Below are positions 48,401 to 56,594 of a stretch of DNA of 64,000 nt, piece by piece. Source of the stretch: Cohnella lupini (GTDB lineage: Bacteria; Bacillota; Bacilli; Paenibacillales; Paenibacillaceae); assembly GCF_003386205.1 (NCBI RefSeq), contig NZ_QRDY01000018.1, positions 1 to 64,000 of the forward strand. Reading direction: 5' to 3'. The notes beneath the pieces are model-generated. The model made no database searches, was not told the DNA's origin, and was given only the letters and a program-made list of their open reading frames with translations. Every line of letters begins with the position of its first letter. Position 1 is the first letter of the stretch. A program made the position numbers and the translations under genes.

Positions 48401-49175
48401 AGGTTGCCAGGTCGTTTTCCAACCATTTGTACTGAGCGGTATCCTTGGCAAAAGGTGCGTACTCGTCAACGATTGCAATGTGGACCGGACCGTAATCGAA
48501 GGACCAGTAGTTGTCGGCCACGTAAGGGTAAGGATAGTACTTATTGTAGACCGAACCTGTATTCTCATGGTTGCCCCTTGCGCCAACCATGGGAACCTCA
48601 GCCTGGAAAGCATGCATCTCGGGATAGGTAGTCCCGTCGACGAAGTATTGCGAAGTCCAGTCGCTCTCGGTATCCTGCGCGGCAAAATCCCCGCTGTTCA
48701 AAAGAATAGTCTGGTAGTCCGGGTCGGCTTGATAATCCAAGCGCGCTCTGGTTGCTACCTTGTCCTGATTGGACGGGTTCGTCCGGCTATCTCCATAAGA
48801 GAGAAACTTTACGGATGTAGCGTTATCGGCCGGCGCGGTACGGAAAGAACCGCTTTGATCGTCTACTTGATAGTAGTATAAGGTTCCCGGCTGCAACCCT
48901 GTGATGTCGAACCGGTGCTGCCTGTCATCGCGGTTCACGGGAACGGTCTCTTCTCCCATCCCATACGATTTATCGGTACCCCAGCGAATTACGTTCGAGT
49001 CGTTCGCGCTTGTCTGCCAAAGAACGGACATGGAAGTATTCCCGCCATTAAACAACAAGTACGGACCTTTCAGAATGTTGCTGGCAGCCGACGTACGGAA
49101 CACGGCTACGTTGAAGAGAGCAACAAGAATACTTAGAACCAGCAAGCTTTTCCACCATTTACTTATATTTTTCAT
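45465..49175 (-). CDS. SLH-anchored purple-acid-phosphatase-like metallophosphoesterase
   Basis: This 1236-residue surface protein has: signal peptide (1-30); fibronectin-like PAP N-domain (35-125); metallophosphoesterase domain (125-365) with LSYGDSR, NSGDF, ARGNHEN, VQGHQPGW and NGHNHNYAR; two Ig-like domains (about 370-575); two DNRLRE/CBM96-like domains of about 180 residues each (590-960); a repetitive NPDNGGGNT linker; and three SLH repeats (1065-1236). The di-metal ligands are all present, so it should hydrolyse a phosphoester outside the cell, perhaps phosphorylated wall or plant polymers. AAGAGGG precedes the ATG. The DNRLRE pair suggests polysaccharide binding. Confidence 0.92.
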   Translation of the reverse strand: MKNISKWWKSLLVLSILVALFNVAVFRTSAASNILKGPYLLFNGGNTSMSVLWQTSANDSNVIRWGTDKSYGMGEETVPVNRDDRQHRFDITGLQPGTLYYYQVDDQSGSFRTAPADNATSVKFLSYGDSRTNPSNQDKVATRARLDYQADPDYQTILLNSGDFAAQDTESDWTSQYFVDGTTYPEMHAFQAEVPMVGARGNHENTGSVYNKYYPYPYVADNYWSFDYGPVHIAIVDEYAPFAKDTAQYKWLENDLATSTKPWKIVQGHQPGWGAGTHANNTDVQSSIHPLLQKYGVQMYLNGHNHNYARAEVDGIEYVTAGGGGAPLYTPNPNAENIVTTDMSYHLAEFDIEGETLTMTARRADGTVIETININQKLPDISKLTLAADGDTLQTDSPQSSVKLGLTAVDSQDAPVDLTDVNVKYKTDKPDILSIAEDGTVTIKNKPVFNESVKVWAQFLNVKSNELTLKVQNPDGLAEAKLTSDSDSLNAGSQAKLSLSLKDNLQADIDPTGADVVYRTSNDDVLAISADGIVTVRNQTPRVTNVSIWAEATVQGRTVESNKVSIIVGVTSGGASHEIIAPIKGVYDTTEEHADGTLDLGSPHLEIVNNQQIILRFDKLALPKGAKILDAYVQFSAADPTANVDPFDVNIYAEAIANSLLEDPGDVSSRVKTNDFVNWKDAPAWTVEHEAGPAQQTPNVASLVQEIVNMEGWKEGNALSFILTGQGSRSAESFYGAGSHADQIPQLHVIYSNPESVPTDPGDGEGTNEIVAPIKNAMDDMEELEDGSMDSGSSDLEIVMEDNTQQIGLRFADLAIPKGATVQDAYIQFSVDEPDKNLDPFDVNIYAEDVSNSASVANVTYNISSRVKTASSINWKDVPLWTVEHEAGPNQQTPNLASLVQGIINKGEWNEGNAMTFILNGQGTRTAEAFEGAGSHADQIPQLHVTYTVPANPGNGGGTPTNPDNGGGNTNPDNGGGNTNPDNGGGNTNPDNGGGNTNPDNGGGNTNPDNGGGNTNPDNGGGNTNPSNGSGTTNPGNGSGTTNPGNGGNPVIPAIPFKDVDSHYDWAKDAIAVLADQGIINGTSATSFEPSNRITRADFMMMLVRMLDLNADVTSNFSDVSANAYYYKALGIVKTLGIANGAGGNKFNPGEFISRQDMMVLMSRAMDVTGKLDLSGTPSDLSGFKDKAKLAPYANDAAAKMVKAGIVQGSGSALNPTGQVTRAETAVMIYRLYLML
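46043..46316 (-). repeat. 27-bp coding repeats of the surface protein linker
   Basis: Seven NPDNGGGNT units plus two diverged copies (NPSNGSGTT, NPGNGSGTT) form a flexible linker before the SLH domains. The nearly identical 27-bp units are likely to vary in number by slippage. Confidence 0.9.
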
Positions 49176-49444
49176 GTTTTCCCTCTTGTCTTATTGGATT
49201 AGTAGTTAGAATCTCAGAAAACCGTTCCTTTGCAACACTCAGACGATACTATGAAATTTTTCTTGTCTTTGCCCCCCTTCATCGCATTGACCAAGGCGGG
49301 CGGCATATTTCTTTTGCCTCGGCTGATTTGCTCCTATTCTTTCTTTCCTCTCGTAACATGGAATAGATTCGGTCAGAAGACATTCCCTGACTAAATTGAT
49401 CCAAAGGAAACTATACATCTTACTTTCAAAAGAAGTGTATTTTA

Positions 49445-49498
49445 TATGTAAAAACTTTTATATTACTATGTAAAAATTTATATATTACATTTTTTACA
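49445..49498. promoter_or_regulatory. Tandem 22-bp AT-rich repeats in the divergent promoter region
   Basis: Two copies of a 22-bp unit beginning TATGTAAAAA and ending ATTAC lie back to back at 49445 and 49467, followed by TTTTTTACA. On the minus strand this gives TTTACA-type hexamers 22 bp apart, two helical turns, as in repeated binding sites of response regulators. Which regulator binds is unknown. The rest of 49176-49704 shows no gene. Confidence 0.35.
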
Positions 49499-49704
49499 AC
49501 ATAGAATCGCAAATCCTGATGAACTGAAATCTATTAGTCAATAGCGAAAGTTAAGAAAAAGTAAAAAAACGCAATAAGGAAATCATTCTGAGTAAATTCA
49601 CATTCCAAATTAACAATGCCATGATTTCTCGATGACATTCTCGATACATTTCCTTTTAGAATTAGTGTGATGCGACAAATACCAACAAGTATTCCCGAGA
49701 GAGA

Positions 49705-50283
49705 GTGATAGATCAGCCGATGAAAACCTTCTTTACTGCAAAAGAGTTTGCGATCACGCAAGCGAGCGTAGCCGCCCTCTTATTTTTGTCCATCCCCTTG
49801 TTTAATGCCCTAGGAGTCAGCAACCATAAGCTGATGGCTATTCTACACGGGTTGGGCGCAACCATCACCGTCATCTTAAGCTGTCAAACGATCCATCTGG
49901 TTTATCCCATGCTTCGCGGCAAGAAGGGAGCCGCTACCAAACTCGAATTGATGCTATGGCTCACAAATCTCTTGGTGCTACTCACGATCATATTCGGAAA
50001 CTGGCTATACATCGCTTACCGGGCCCCGGACGGTCCCCAGGAATGGCTGATGTACTATAACCCTCCGTTGCATTCGATCATGATGGAATTTAAAGAATTC
50101 GTCGCGCTTTATCCGCTCCCTTTGGGAATCGGAGCAGCATTCCTATTGCGCCGATTTCGACATAATCTTGTTCCAGGATCTGCAGCTAGCTCGATCGTTG
50201 CATTATTGGTTACGTTATTCTGGATCTGCTTGCTGATCGGATTCGTGTTAGGGTTCGGGTTAGCGAAACTAAAAATGGTCTGA
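49705..50283 (+). CDS. Multi-pass membrane protein of unknown function
   Basis: This 192-residue protein has five predicted hydrophobic helices: near 18-38, 45-65, 82-103, 132-148 and 162-185. A short loop between helices 3 and 4 reads YRAPDGPQEWLMYYNPPLHSIMMEFKEF, and its His/Glu residues could bind a metal or haem. It starts at GTG 49705 or ATG 49720. It is the first of four genes in one direction, divergent from the phosphatase-like gene. No family is recognised. Confidence 0.7.
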   Translation: MIDQPMKTFFTAKEFAITQASVAALLFLSIPLFNALGVSNHKLMAILHGLGATITVILSCQTIHLVYPMLRGKKGAATKLELMLWLTNLLVLLTIIFGNWLYIAYRAPDGPQEWLMYYNPPLHSIMMEFKEFVALYPLPLGIGAAFLLRRFRHNLVPGSAASSIVALLVTLFWICLLIGFVLGFGLAKLKMV

Positions 50284-50315
50284 TTTTAAACACGGTTTAG
50301 TAAGGGGAGAACATC

Positions 50316-50708
50316 ATGCAAGCACATAAACAGCCAAAATCAGGCGAAATCGTAGCCGTACTGCTTTCGGTATGGCTCGGTATTGTAACGACGACATTCT
50401 GTCATTTATGGAGCGTATACAATCCGGTCAGAGCCAACCCTTTATTGCTAAAGATGGGTTCCGTGATTCCCGGCTGGTGGGGGATCGGTCCGTATGCCGG
50501 CAAAGAAGTGGCGGGATTGGTAGTCTGGTTGGCCACATGGATTATACTCCATTGGACGATCGGACGAATCGAGGTTGCTCTGAAACCATGGACGATCGGC
50601 TTTATCGTTGCCTTTCTTGCCAATTTGATTATCGTCTTTCCACCCGTTTATCACGCCTTAATGTGGTGGCCCGCCTTGCCTAATACTTCGCCGGCAGGAG
50701 GGGGATGA
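50316..50708 (+). CDS. Small membrane protein of unknown function
   Basis: The 130-residue protein has three hydrophobic helices (about 11-34, 58-82, 88-112) and many Trp residues. AAGGGGAG precedes its ATG, and its stop directly abuts the next ATG. Its close spacing with neighbours suggests that the membrane part of the locus is a complex of this protein and the 192-residue one. Confidence 0.7.
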   Translation: MQAHKQPKSGEIVAVLLSVWLGIVTTTFCHLWSVYNPVRANPLLLKMGSVIPGWWGIGPYAGKEVAGLVVWLATWIILHWTIGRIEVALKPWTIGFIVAFLANLIIVFPPVYHALMWWPALPNTSPAGGG

Positions 50709-52115
50709 ATGATGTCAACTCTATATAAATATAAACTTCCGCTAGTTGTACTCGCGACTTTTTGCATTCTTGTTGCTTCTTTTTATTGGTCGAATATTCC
50801 AATGAAGGGAAACAAGTCGCCCACCCCGCCAAAGTCGGTTCAATTGGGTTACTTTAGCCAAGTTCAAGGGGAACTTGGGGATTGGACGAAGCAATTCGGG
50901 GACATTTCTTATTTTGCCGCTTCCGATCAATTGCTGCAAAATCAACTCGAAGCGCAAAAGTCTCAATTCTATCCCGTCTATGATGGCTCTACAACGGATA
51001 GCCTTTTTAATCAAGAATATCCTCATGTGCCGTCCGCGACGCTTCCGGGTTACGGAAAAACCGTATATTCGATCAGTAACGATAACGCCAAGCTATTCTT
51101 CCTTAACGCGCGTCGATTATCGGATGCAGAAGATGTTCAGTTAGAATGGCTCAAAGAGACCGTCGATCGTTCGAATCAAGCGTTCGCCTTTGCCTGGCTT
51201 AGCGAAGATCCGAAGCGTCCCGAAATATGGAGTGCCTTCCGGTCGGCCGGCATATCCGCGGTTTTCATCGGAAATTCCGTCTTCACTCTCGAAAAGTCCG
51301 TTGAAGTAGAGCCCTCTAACTATACGCCTACCGAATATGATGGCTGGAGAGTATGGGACTTGTCCGCGGTGAAGGAAGCATCCTTCCTTACGATCATCGA
51401 CGTAAGCAAGAATAAGCTGTCCATTAAAGTCGAGAATCAACAGGGAGATGTGCTTGATCGCCTGGAACAGAATACGATTAACCTTGACTCATTCGAACAC
51501 AAACAGGAAATTCCGCTAGTAGGCATCCAATCCGTATGGAGCTATCATCCGGGCAGCAAGGAGATTATAACGACCATTCCCGAAGGGTACGATGTAACGG
51601 GAGAAGGTCCGATTATCGAGACTTTTCCCAGTGAAATTGTTAAACTCCCTTCAGACGATTGGCGAAGTCCGGAATACGACGATTCAGACTGGAAAATCGG
51701 CAGAGCTCCTTTCGGATATACGAATGTCGGCGAGCGGAAATCTTATATTGAAACGAACGTGGAGGCCGGGAAGTCCCCTACTTATTATTTTCGCAAGTCG
51801 TTTGAATTGAATGGCAATCCGGAGGATTGGTCAGGATTATCGCTGAATATCGCTTATGAGGATGGATATGTCGTTTACTTAAATGGTCAGGCCGTATCCC
51901 GAGACGCCATTGAAACCGGACTCTTATCCGATTCGTCGTTAGCCTTCGCGAACGATTTTAATTTCTATCGGAGAATCGATCTGAAAGCGCACTTGAACAA
52001 GCTTGTGCAGGGGACTAATGTTGTTGCCGTTGAAGTGCATCGCAGCCATCCCTCCGCTCCCAATCTATTTTTCGACCTTGGCCTATCTATTGAATCAAAT
52101 CGAGAGGAACGTTGA
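50709..52115 (+). CDS. Membrane-anchored, probably inactive metallophosphoesterase-like protein
   Basis: This 468-residue protein has an N-terminal membrane anchor (about 9-28) and then a region that follows the calcineurin-like phosphoesterase plan: a YSISNDNAKLFFLNARR strand pair, QLEWLKETVDRS matching the usual Q-x-x-WL element, then WLSEDPKR and VFIGNSVF where active enzymes have the His-Pro and GHxH metal motifs. No metal-binding His remain there, so it is probably a pseudoenzyme. A C-terminal galactose-binding-like beta-sandwich follows (about 315-462, YYFRKSFEL and EDGYVVYLNG). AGGAGG precedes ATG 50709. It may bind ligands or regulate the active enzyme encoded divergently. Confidence 0.65.
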   Translation: MMSTLYKYKLPLVVLATFCILVASFYWSNIPMKGNKSPTPPKSVQLGYFSQVQGELGDWTKQFGDISYFAASDQLLQNQLEAQKSQFYPVYDGSTTDSLFNQEYPHVPSATLPGYGKTVYSISNDNAKLFFLNARRLSDAEDVQLEWLKETVDRSNQAFAFAWLSEDPKRPEIWSAFRSAGISAVFIGNSVFTLEKSVEVEPSNYTPTEYDGWRVWDLSAVKEASFLTIIDVSKNKLSIKVENQQGDVLDRLEQNTINLDSFEHKQEIPLVGIQSVWSYHPGSKEIITTIPEGYDVTGEGPIIETFPSEIVKLPSDDWRSPEYDDSDWKIGRAPFGYTNVGERKSYIETNVEAGKSPTYYFRKSFELNGNPEDWSGLSLNIAYEDGYVVYLNGQAVSRDAIETGLLSDSSLAFANDFNFYRRIDLKAHLNKLVQGTNVVAVEVHRSHPSAPNLFFDLGLSIESNREER

Positions 52116-52117
52116 CG

Positions 52118-52477
52118 ATGCGGACAAACCTGAGAAAATACACATTATCATTGTTGCTCATCGTTTGCCTTGCCGTCTTCACGACCGGATGCATCCCCGT
52201 TCCATCCGGCACGGTTCCTTTTACGGATATCGGCGTTACGAAAACGAATTTGATCGTACAGAACCGGAGCGGAGATGTTCGATACGATGTAAAAATTACT
52301 GTTGATGACAAATACAACTATGTGGTGGATGTGTTGTCCCTCGGCAGATCCAGCTTCCCTTTATCCGAATTCGTTGATGACCAAGGAAATCGTTACGCAC
52401 CCGGTTTCTTGAAGGTTCGCAATGTAACTGTCTATATAGCGGACGAGAATGAAGGCACAGAGTACTATCGTTGGTAA
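52118..52477 (+). CDS. Small lipoprotein of unknown function
   Basis: The protein of about 119 residues has a signal peptide with lipobox FTTGC and a short beta-rich mature part (VTKTNLIVQNRSGDVRYDVKITV). AGAGGA lies 9 bp before ATG 52118, which is 3 bp after the upstream stop codon. It is the last gene of the four-gene set, which ends at the hairpin at 52534. Confidence 0.7.
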   Translation: MRTNLRKYTLSLLLIVCLAVFTTGCIPVPSGTVPFTDIGVTKTNLIVQNRSGDVRYDVKITVDDKYNYVVDVLSLGRSSFPLSEFVDDQGNRYAPGFLKVRNVTVYIADENEGTEYYRW

Positions 52478-52533
52478 ATAACGAGATATGACTTTCAATG
52501 GTTTTATCGAATAACGTGAATGCAATACTTTCA

Positions 52534-52575
52534 GCCCTTTCGCTTCCCAATAGGAAGTCGGAAGGGCATTTGTTT
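52534..52575 (+). terminator. Rho-independent terminator of the 49705-52477 operon
   Basis: GCCCTT...CG.TTCC pairs with GGAA..CG.AAGGGC around CAATA and is followed by a T-rich run. A long weak leader precedes it. Confidence 0.7.
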
Positions 52576-52671
52576 GTGTTTCAAGACATTTCCCATTCTC
52601 CACGCCGCGAATCAGCCATCCTGCAATGTCCTCCTTCGGACCGGAGCGACTTATTTTAGCCCCATCCCTCG

Positions 52672-54915
52672 CTATCGACCAGCCTCGAATTGCTTTTCGA
52701 TAGAGGTGAAATCCGAGCCTAAAGCGGAGTTTCGGCGTCCGGGCCAGAATGCCCACTTGCCCAGAAGAAGCGTAATGGCCGGTACGAGGAATGGACGCAC
52801 AACGAACGTATCGAGCAGAATTCCGAGCGCGACGATGACTCCCATTTGCAACATCAACTGAACCGGCATCATGATCAAAACGGCGAACGTACCCGCAAGA
52901 ATGAGGCCTGCCGATGCAATGACGGATCCCGTCTCGCCAACGCCTTCCAAGACCGCCTGTTTCAACGGCATACGTTTACTTTTTTTCCATATGGAAGATA
53001 TCACGAAAATGTTGTAATCCTCGCCCAGAGCAATTAAAAACACGAACGAATATAGCGGTATCGTCCCTTGAATCGCATCCATGCCCAGGATATGGTGCAA
53101 GACGAGCCACCCTATTCCCAAAGCCGACAAATACGAGAGTAATACGGTTAAAATAAGGTAAGTCGCAGCGATCAAAGAACGTAGATACATAACTAGGAGC
53201 GTTGCGATCATGACAATGATCAGCGGCAAGATGATGCGCATATCCCGTATGTTTGTTTCTTTCGTGTCATATTGCTCAGCTGTCTCTCCGGAAATCCATA
53301 CATGTTTCGCAGCGTTCGCGTCACCTGACAGAAGTAACGTTGCTTCGATCGATTGGCGGAGCTCCGGAATCAAATTCATCGCATCCATCGAATATGGATT
53401 CAGGTTGAGCCGTACGTCATACGCCATAATTGAAGGGTTCGTCTTCCCTGCCTGCGGCTCGGATACTTGCGTCACGTAAGGAAGCGAGGCCAAAGTCTGC
53501 GCAACGTCCAGATCCTTGCCGTCGGTATCCACGATTACTTTAACGGGAGCAAGATCGCCGGGCGAGAACTGCTCGCCAATGACCGAGAATCCTTCGAGGG
53601 ATGCCATCGTTTCTGGGAACATGGCCAGCTTATCGAACGTGAATTTAACCTGAGTCGAGAATACGGCAAATCCGCCAAGTATCAAGCAGGTCAGGACCAT
53701 TATGAGCCAAGGCCGACGTACAATAAGAGAACCGCTCGAGTTACGCGACGGCTTGCTCGCAGTAGGGGCCGATTGACCTTTGCTCTTGGCTAGTTCGGCC
53801 AGCATCTCCGGCGTCCTCGGAATGAACGGCCAGAACGAAGCTCGCCCCATAATGGCGAGCAAAGCAGGTACAAGCGTCAAGCTGGCCAGTCCTATAATGA
53901 AGATGGCAATCGCGAACGGTGCGGCGAGTAGTCGGAATGAACCGTACTCCGCTGCGATCATCGCAAGGAGCGAGAGAATGACGGTTAACCCGCTCATCGC
54001 GATTGCGCCTGAAGATCCGGAAATAGCGCCGCGAAGTGCCTTGCCCTTGTCCGGTTCGGTCTTGAGCAATTGGCGGAACCGGTAAATGAGGAACAGGCAA
54101 TAATCCGTACCGGCGCCGAACAATAATACCGTCATGATATTGATTCCTTGCTTTTCCACCGTTATCATGCCGCCGTGCACCATCCAACCCAAAATCGGAC
54201 TGATGACGAGGTAAGCGATGCCTACGGCAACCAGTGGCAGTATAGCAAGAATCGGCGAGCGGTAAATGAGTAGCAGCAGTACGAGCACAAGAAGTACGGT
54301 ACCGAAGAGCAACGTTTTGTCGGCCTGAGCGAATACTCCGGTTGCGTCGATCTGTATGCCGACAGGGCCGGTAACTCTTGCGTTCAGATCGGTCGAGGAA
54401 TCGATGGCGACGGTGAACGGATCTGAACCGAAAAGGACGGTTGCTTCTTCCCTCGCTTGATCTACCCCTTCCTTCCACTCATTCGATTGCGCGCTTTTAT
54501 TGAAGAAGACTTGCGAGACGATGGTGCTGCCGTCCTCCGACAGCTTCGTTTTCAAAGCTTGAAGCGACATTTGATGCAAGGGCGCTACGGATGTCTGATA
54601 GGGTACGGGATGTGTCGATAACCTTTCGGTAAATTGTTGGATTCGCTGCAGGTCGGTATCGGTCAGTCCTCCTTGGCGGTGCCACACGATTAAGGCAATA
54701 GCATCTTCCGCGTTCGGATATTCTCTCACAACCATTTCGCGTGCTTGCACGGATGGCCTGGTGTCCGGCAACGGGGGAGCATTATTCACGACTTCTTTGC
54801 TAATCGGCGGTGCCAACGCGTTCAGCAGCCAAGCAGCGACTAACCAAATAAGCAAAGTAACCCATCTGGTTGTTGGACTCGCCACCCATTTATGGATCCC
54901 TAATCGATCTTTCAT
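52672..54915 (-). CDS. MmpL-family RND exporter
   Basis: This membrane pump of about 747 residues has two repeats of one helix, a large external loop and five helices, 12 in all. Both repeats carry the MMPL signature (GTDYCLFLIYRFRQLL and GEDYNIFVISSIWKKS, with acidic residues for proton coupling). Such pumps export lipids or antimicrobials. ATG 54915 is preferred because AGGAG lies 8 bp upstream; the longer frame to 55080 adds a non-membrane leader. It is likely to be controlled by the OmpR/HK pair encoded divergently. Confidence 0.9.
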   Translation of the reverse strand: MKDRLGIHKWVASPTTRWVTLLIWLVAAWLLNALAPPISKEVVNNAPPLPDTRPSVQAREMVVREYPNAEDAIALIVWHRQGGLTDTDLQRIQQFTERLSTHPVPYQTSVAPLHQMSLQALKTKLSEDGSTIVSQVFFNKSAQSNEWKEGVDQAREEATVLFGSDPFTVAIDSSTDLNARVTGPVGIQIDATGVFAQADKTLLFGTVLLVLVLLLLIYRSPILAILPLVAVGIAYLVISPILGWMVHGGMITVEKQGINIMTVLLFGAGTDYCLFLIYRFRQLLKTEPDKGKALRGAISGSSGAIAMSGLTVILSLLAMIAAEYGSFRLLAAPFAIAIFIIGLASLTLVPALLAIMGRASFWPFIPRTPEMLAELAKSKGQSAPTASKPSRNSSGSLIVRRPWLIMVLTCLILGGFAVFSTQVKFTFDKLAMFPETMASLEGFSVIGEQFSPGDLAPVKVIVDTDGKDLDVAQTLASLPYVTQVSEPQAGKTNPSIMAYDVRLNLNPYSMDAMNLIPELRQSIEATLLLSGDANAAKHVWISGETAEQYDTKETNIRDMRIILPLIIVMIATLLVMYLRSLIAATYLILTVLLSYLSALGIGWLVLHHILGMDAIQGTIPLYSFVFLIALGEDYNIFVISSIWKKSKRMPLKQAVLEGVGETGSVIASAGLILAGTFAVLIMMPVQLMLQMGVIVALGILLDTFVVRPFLVPAITLLLGKWAFWPGRRNSALGSDFTSIEKQFEAGR

Positions 54916-55001
54916 TCCGGATTCTCCTTTTAAACAAATCTCGTACTCCATCCATGGCTCGGAGGCTCGAACGTTTCTAGAATTACTTGCCTGTCTTTCA
55001 G

Positions 55002-55199
55002 TCATAGTCTTGGAAAAATAATAAAGAGAACAAGGATACCGGACATTCCATATAGAACAAATACAATGTTTCGAAACCAATGAGTTCTATTCTCATAATC
55101 ATGCGCAACCAGATGCAGCGATACTCCAGACGTGATAAGGAATAGAAAGGCCAGTAGATAATCGGATAGATTAGGGTGGCATCTTTCCTCTCCATCCAT
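55002..55199 (-). CDS. 65-residue two-helix membrane protein
   Basis: The frame has two hydrophobic segments (about 13-32 and 46-63) with the charged loop HDYENRTHWFR between them. It lies between the MmpL gene and the membrane protein gene at 55226 on the same strand. Its ribosome site is weak, so expression would depend on coupling. An alternative frame (54998-55225) has a less plausible sequence. Confidence 0.5.
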   Translation of the reverse strand: MDGEERCHPNLSDYLLAFLFLITSGVSLHLVAHDYENRTHWFRNIVFVLYGMSGILVLFIIFPRL

Positions 55200-55225
55200 G
55201 TTGAAGATTGTGATCGAAACTCCAT

Positions 55226-55705
55226 TTAACCGCTTTTCTCCGCAGATTCTTTCTTTTTTTCTTTATTGAGGGCATCGGTCTTCCTTATGAGGGACACAGT
55301 CCCAAGAAACAACAGCAGAGCGAGTACCGGATGAAGAGCAGATAAATATCCAATTCCAGACGGTAATTCGGCGCTGACCGCTATCAATATGATGATGCCG
55401 AACAAACCCGCACTGCGCAGTCGAAGAGAGAGCGGCAGCCGCGCAATGAAAGAAATCCCGAGTATCAGGATCGAAACAATGATCAGCAATCTGGCAAAGC
55501 CTGTATGGCTGGCCCATTGTGCCGAATCCCAAAACAGTGCTAGACCGGCAAGAAACACCTGAATCAAAATGCAAATCGCAAATATCCTTACCATTGCCTT
55601 AAACACCAAACGCGCTCTAACTGCGAGCGGTGAAAGATTGGTTATTTCCACCGCACGATCCCCGACTTCAGGTTCACTTCGGTTTAGGGATAGGTTGCTC
55701 ATCAT
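55226..55705 (-). CDS. DUF6220-like membrane protein
   Basis: The 159-residue protein has an N-terminal cytoplasmic part and four hydrophobic helices (about 38-58, 68-88, 97-115, 120-140), ending in a Lys/Glu-rich tail. The pattern resembles DUF6220 proteins. GAGG lies 6-9 bp before paired ATG codons. Function unknown; it shares a direction with the MmpL exporter. Confidence 0.65.
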   Translation of the reverse strand: MMSNLSLNRSEPEVGDRAVEITNLSPLAVRARLVFKAMVRIFAICILIQVFLAGLALFWDSAQWASHTGFARLLIIVSILILGISFIARLPLSLRLRSAGLFGIIILIAVSAELPSGIGYLSALHPVLALLLFLGTVSLIRKTDALNKEKKKESAEKSG

Positions 55706-55907
55706 TGAAACCTCGCTTTCGTTAAATTATGATCGATCGGGTTTTTCTCTCGTTTCCCAGTCAGTATAAACAATAAATGTCGAGAACTTATGCAGATCCT
55801 CCCCCTTTTGTGTGGATTTCTCCAAGAACATGTTCAATTACGGTATAATTTTCGGTAAGGTGTATTTTCCCAATTTAAGCAGACTAAACTGGAAAGATGT
55901 GATTGGA

Positions 55908-56594
55908 ATGGAACCGAAATTGTTGCTTGTAGAGGACGAACAGGGCATGCTTGAAGAGATGCACACCTATCTGCAACGTGAAGGGTTTCGGGTATTGACG
56001 GCCTGCACCGGCAAGGATGCGCTTACAATTGCGCGCTCTGAACGGCCTGATATCGTCGTGCTTGATTGGATGCTCCCCGAGAAAAGCGGCATCGAGGTAT
56101 GCCGTGAATTAAGGCAAACCTCGCATTGCGGTATTATAATGGTCACGGCCCGATCGGATGAATCGGATAAAATCGTCGGTCTGGAAATCGGTGCGGACGA
56201 TTATTTGACGAAGCCGTTCAGCTTGCGCGAGCTTGCTTCGCGCATCCGAGCTTTACTTCGCCGCTTGCACGGACCTGAAGACAGGTCGATTTCCTTGGAA
56301 AGAGACAACCTGATCATTTCCGAGGTCAAGTGTAAGGTATTCAAGGACGGTCAGGAGATCCAACTGACACCGACGGAATTCAAAATTTTGTACACGTTGG
56401 CTGCGCGTCCCGGTATTGTTTTCAGCCGCCTGCAATTATTAAAATCCGCACTCGAGGATGAATATATGGGATACGAAAGAACGATGGATTCCCATATCCG
56501 GAATCTTCGCCGCAAGTTGGGAGACGATCCGACCAATCCCCGATATATACAGACGGTATACGGTTTCGGTTACCGATTCGGTGAACAATCATGA
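55908..56594 (+). CDS. OmpR-family response regulator
   Basis: The 228-residue regulator has a receiver domain with D53 in IVVLDWMLP and a winged-helix DNA-binding domain (about 125-225, TPTEFKILYTLAARPGIVFSRLQLL, RNLRRKLGDDP). ATG 55908 gives the standard MEPKLLLVEDE start; the longer frame to 55812 adds an atypical leader. It overlaps the kinase gene by 4 bp. Confidence 0.93.
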   Translation: MEPKLLLVEDEQGMLEEMHTYLQREGFRVLTACTGKDALTIARSERPDIVVLDWMLPEKSGIEVCRELRQTSHCGIIMVTARSDESDKIVGLEIGADDYLTKPFSLRELASRIRALLRRLHGPEDRSISLERDNLIISEVKCKVFKDGQEIQLTPTEFKILYTLAARPGIVFSRLQLLKSALEDEYMGYERTMDSHIRNLRRKLGDDPTNPRYIQTVYGFGYRFGEQS

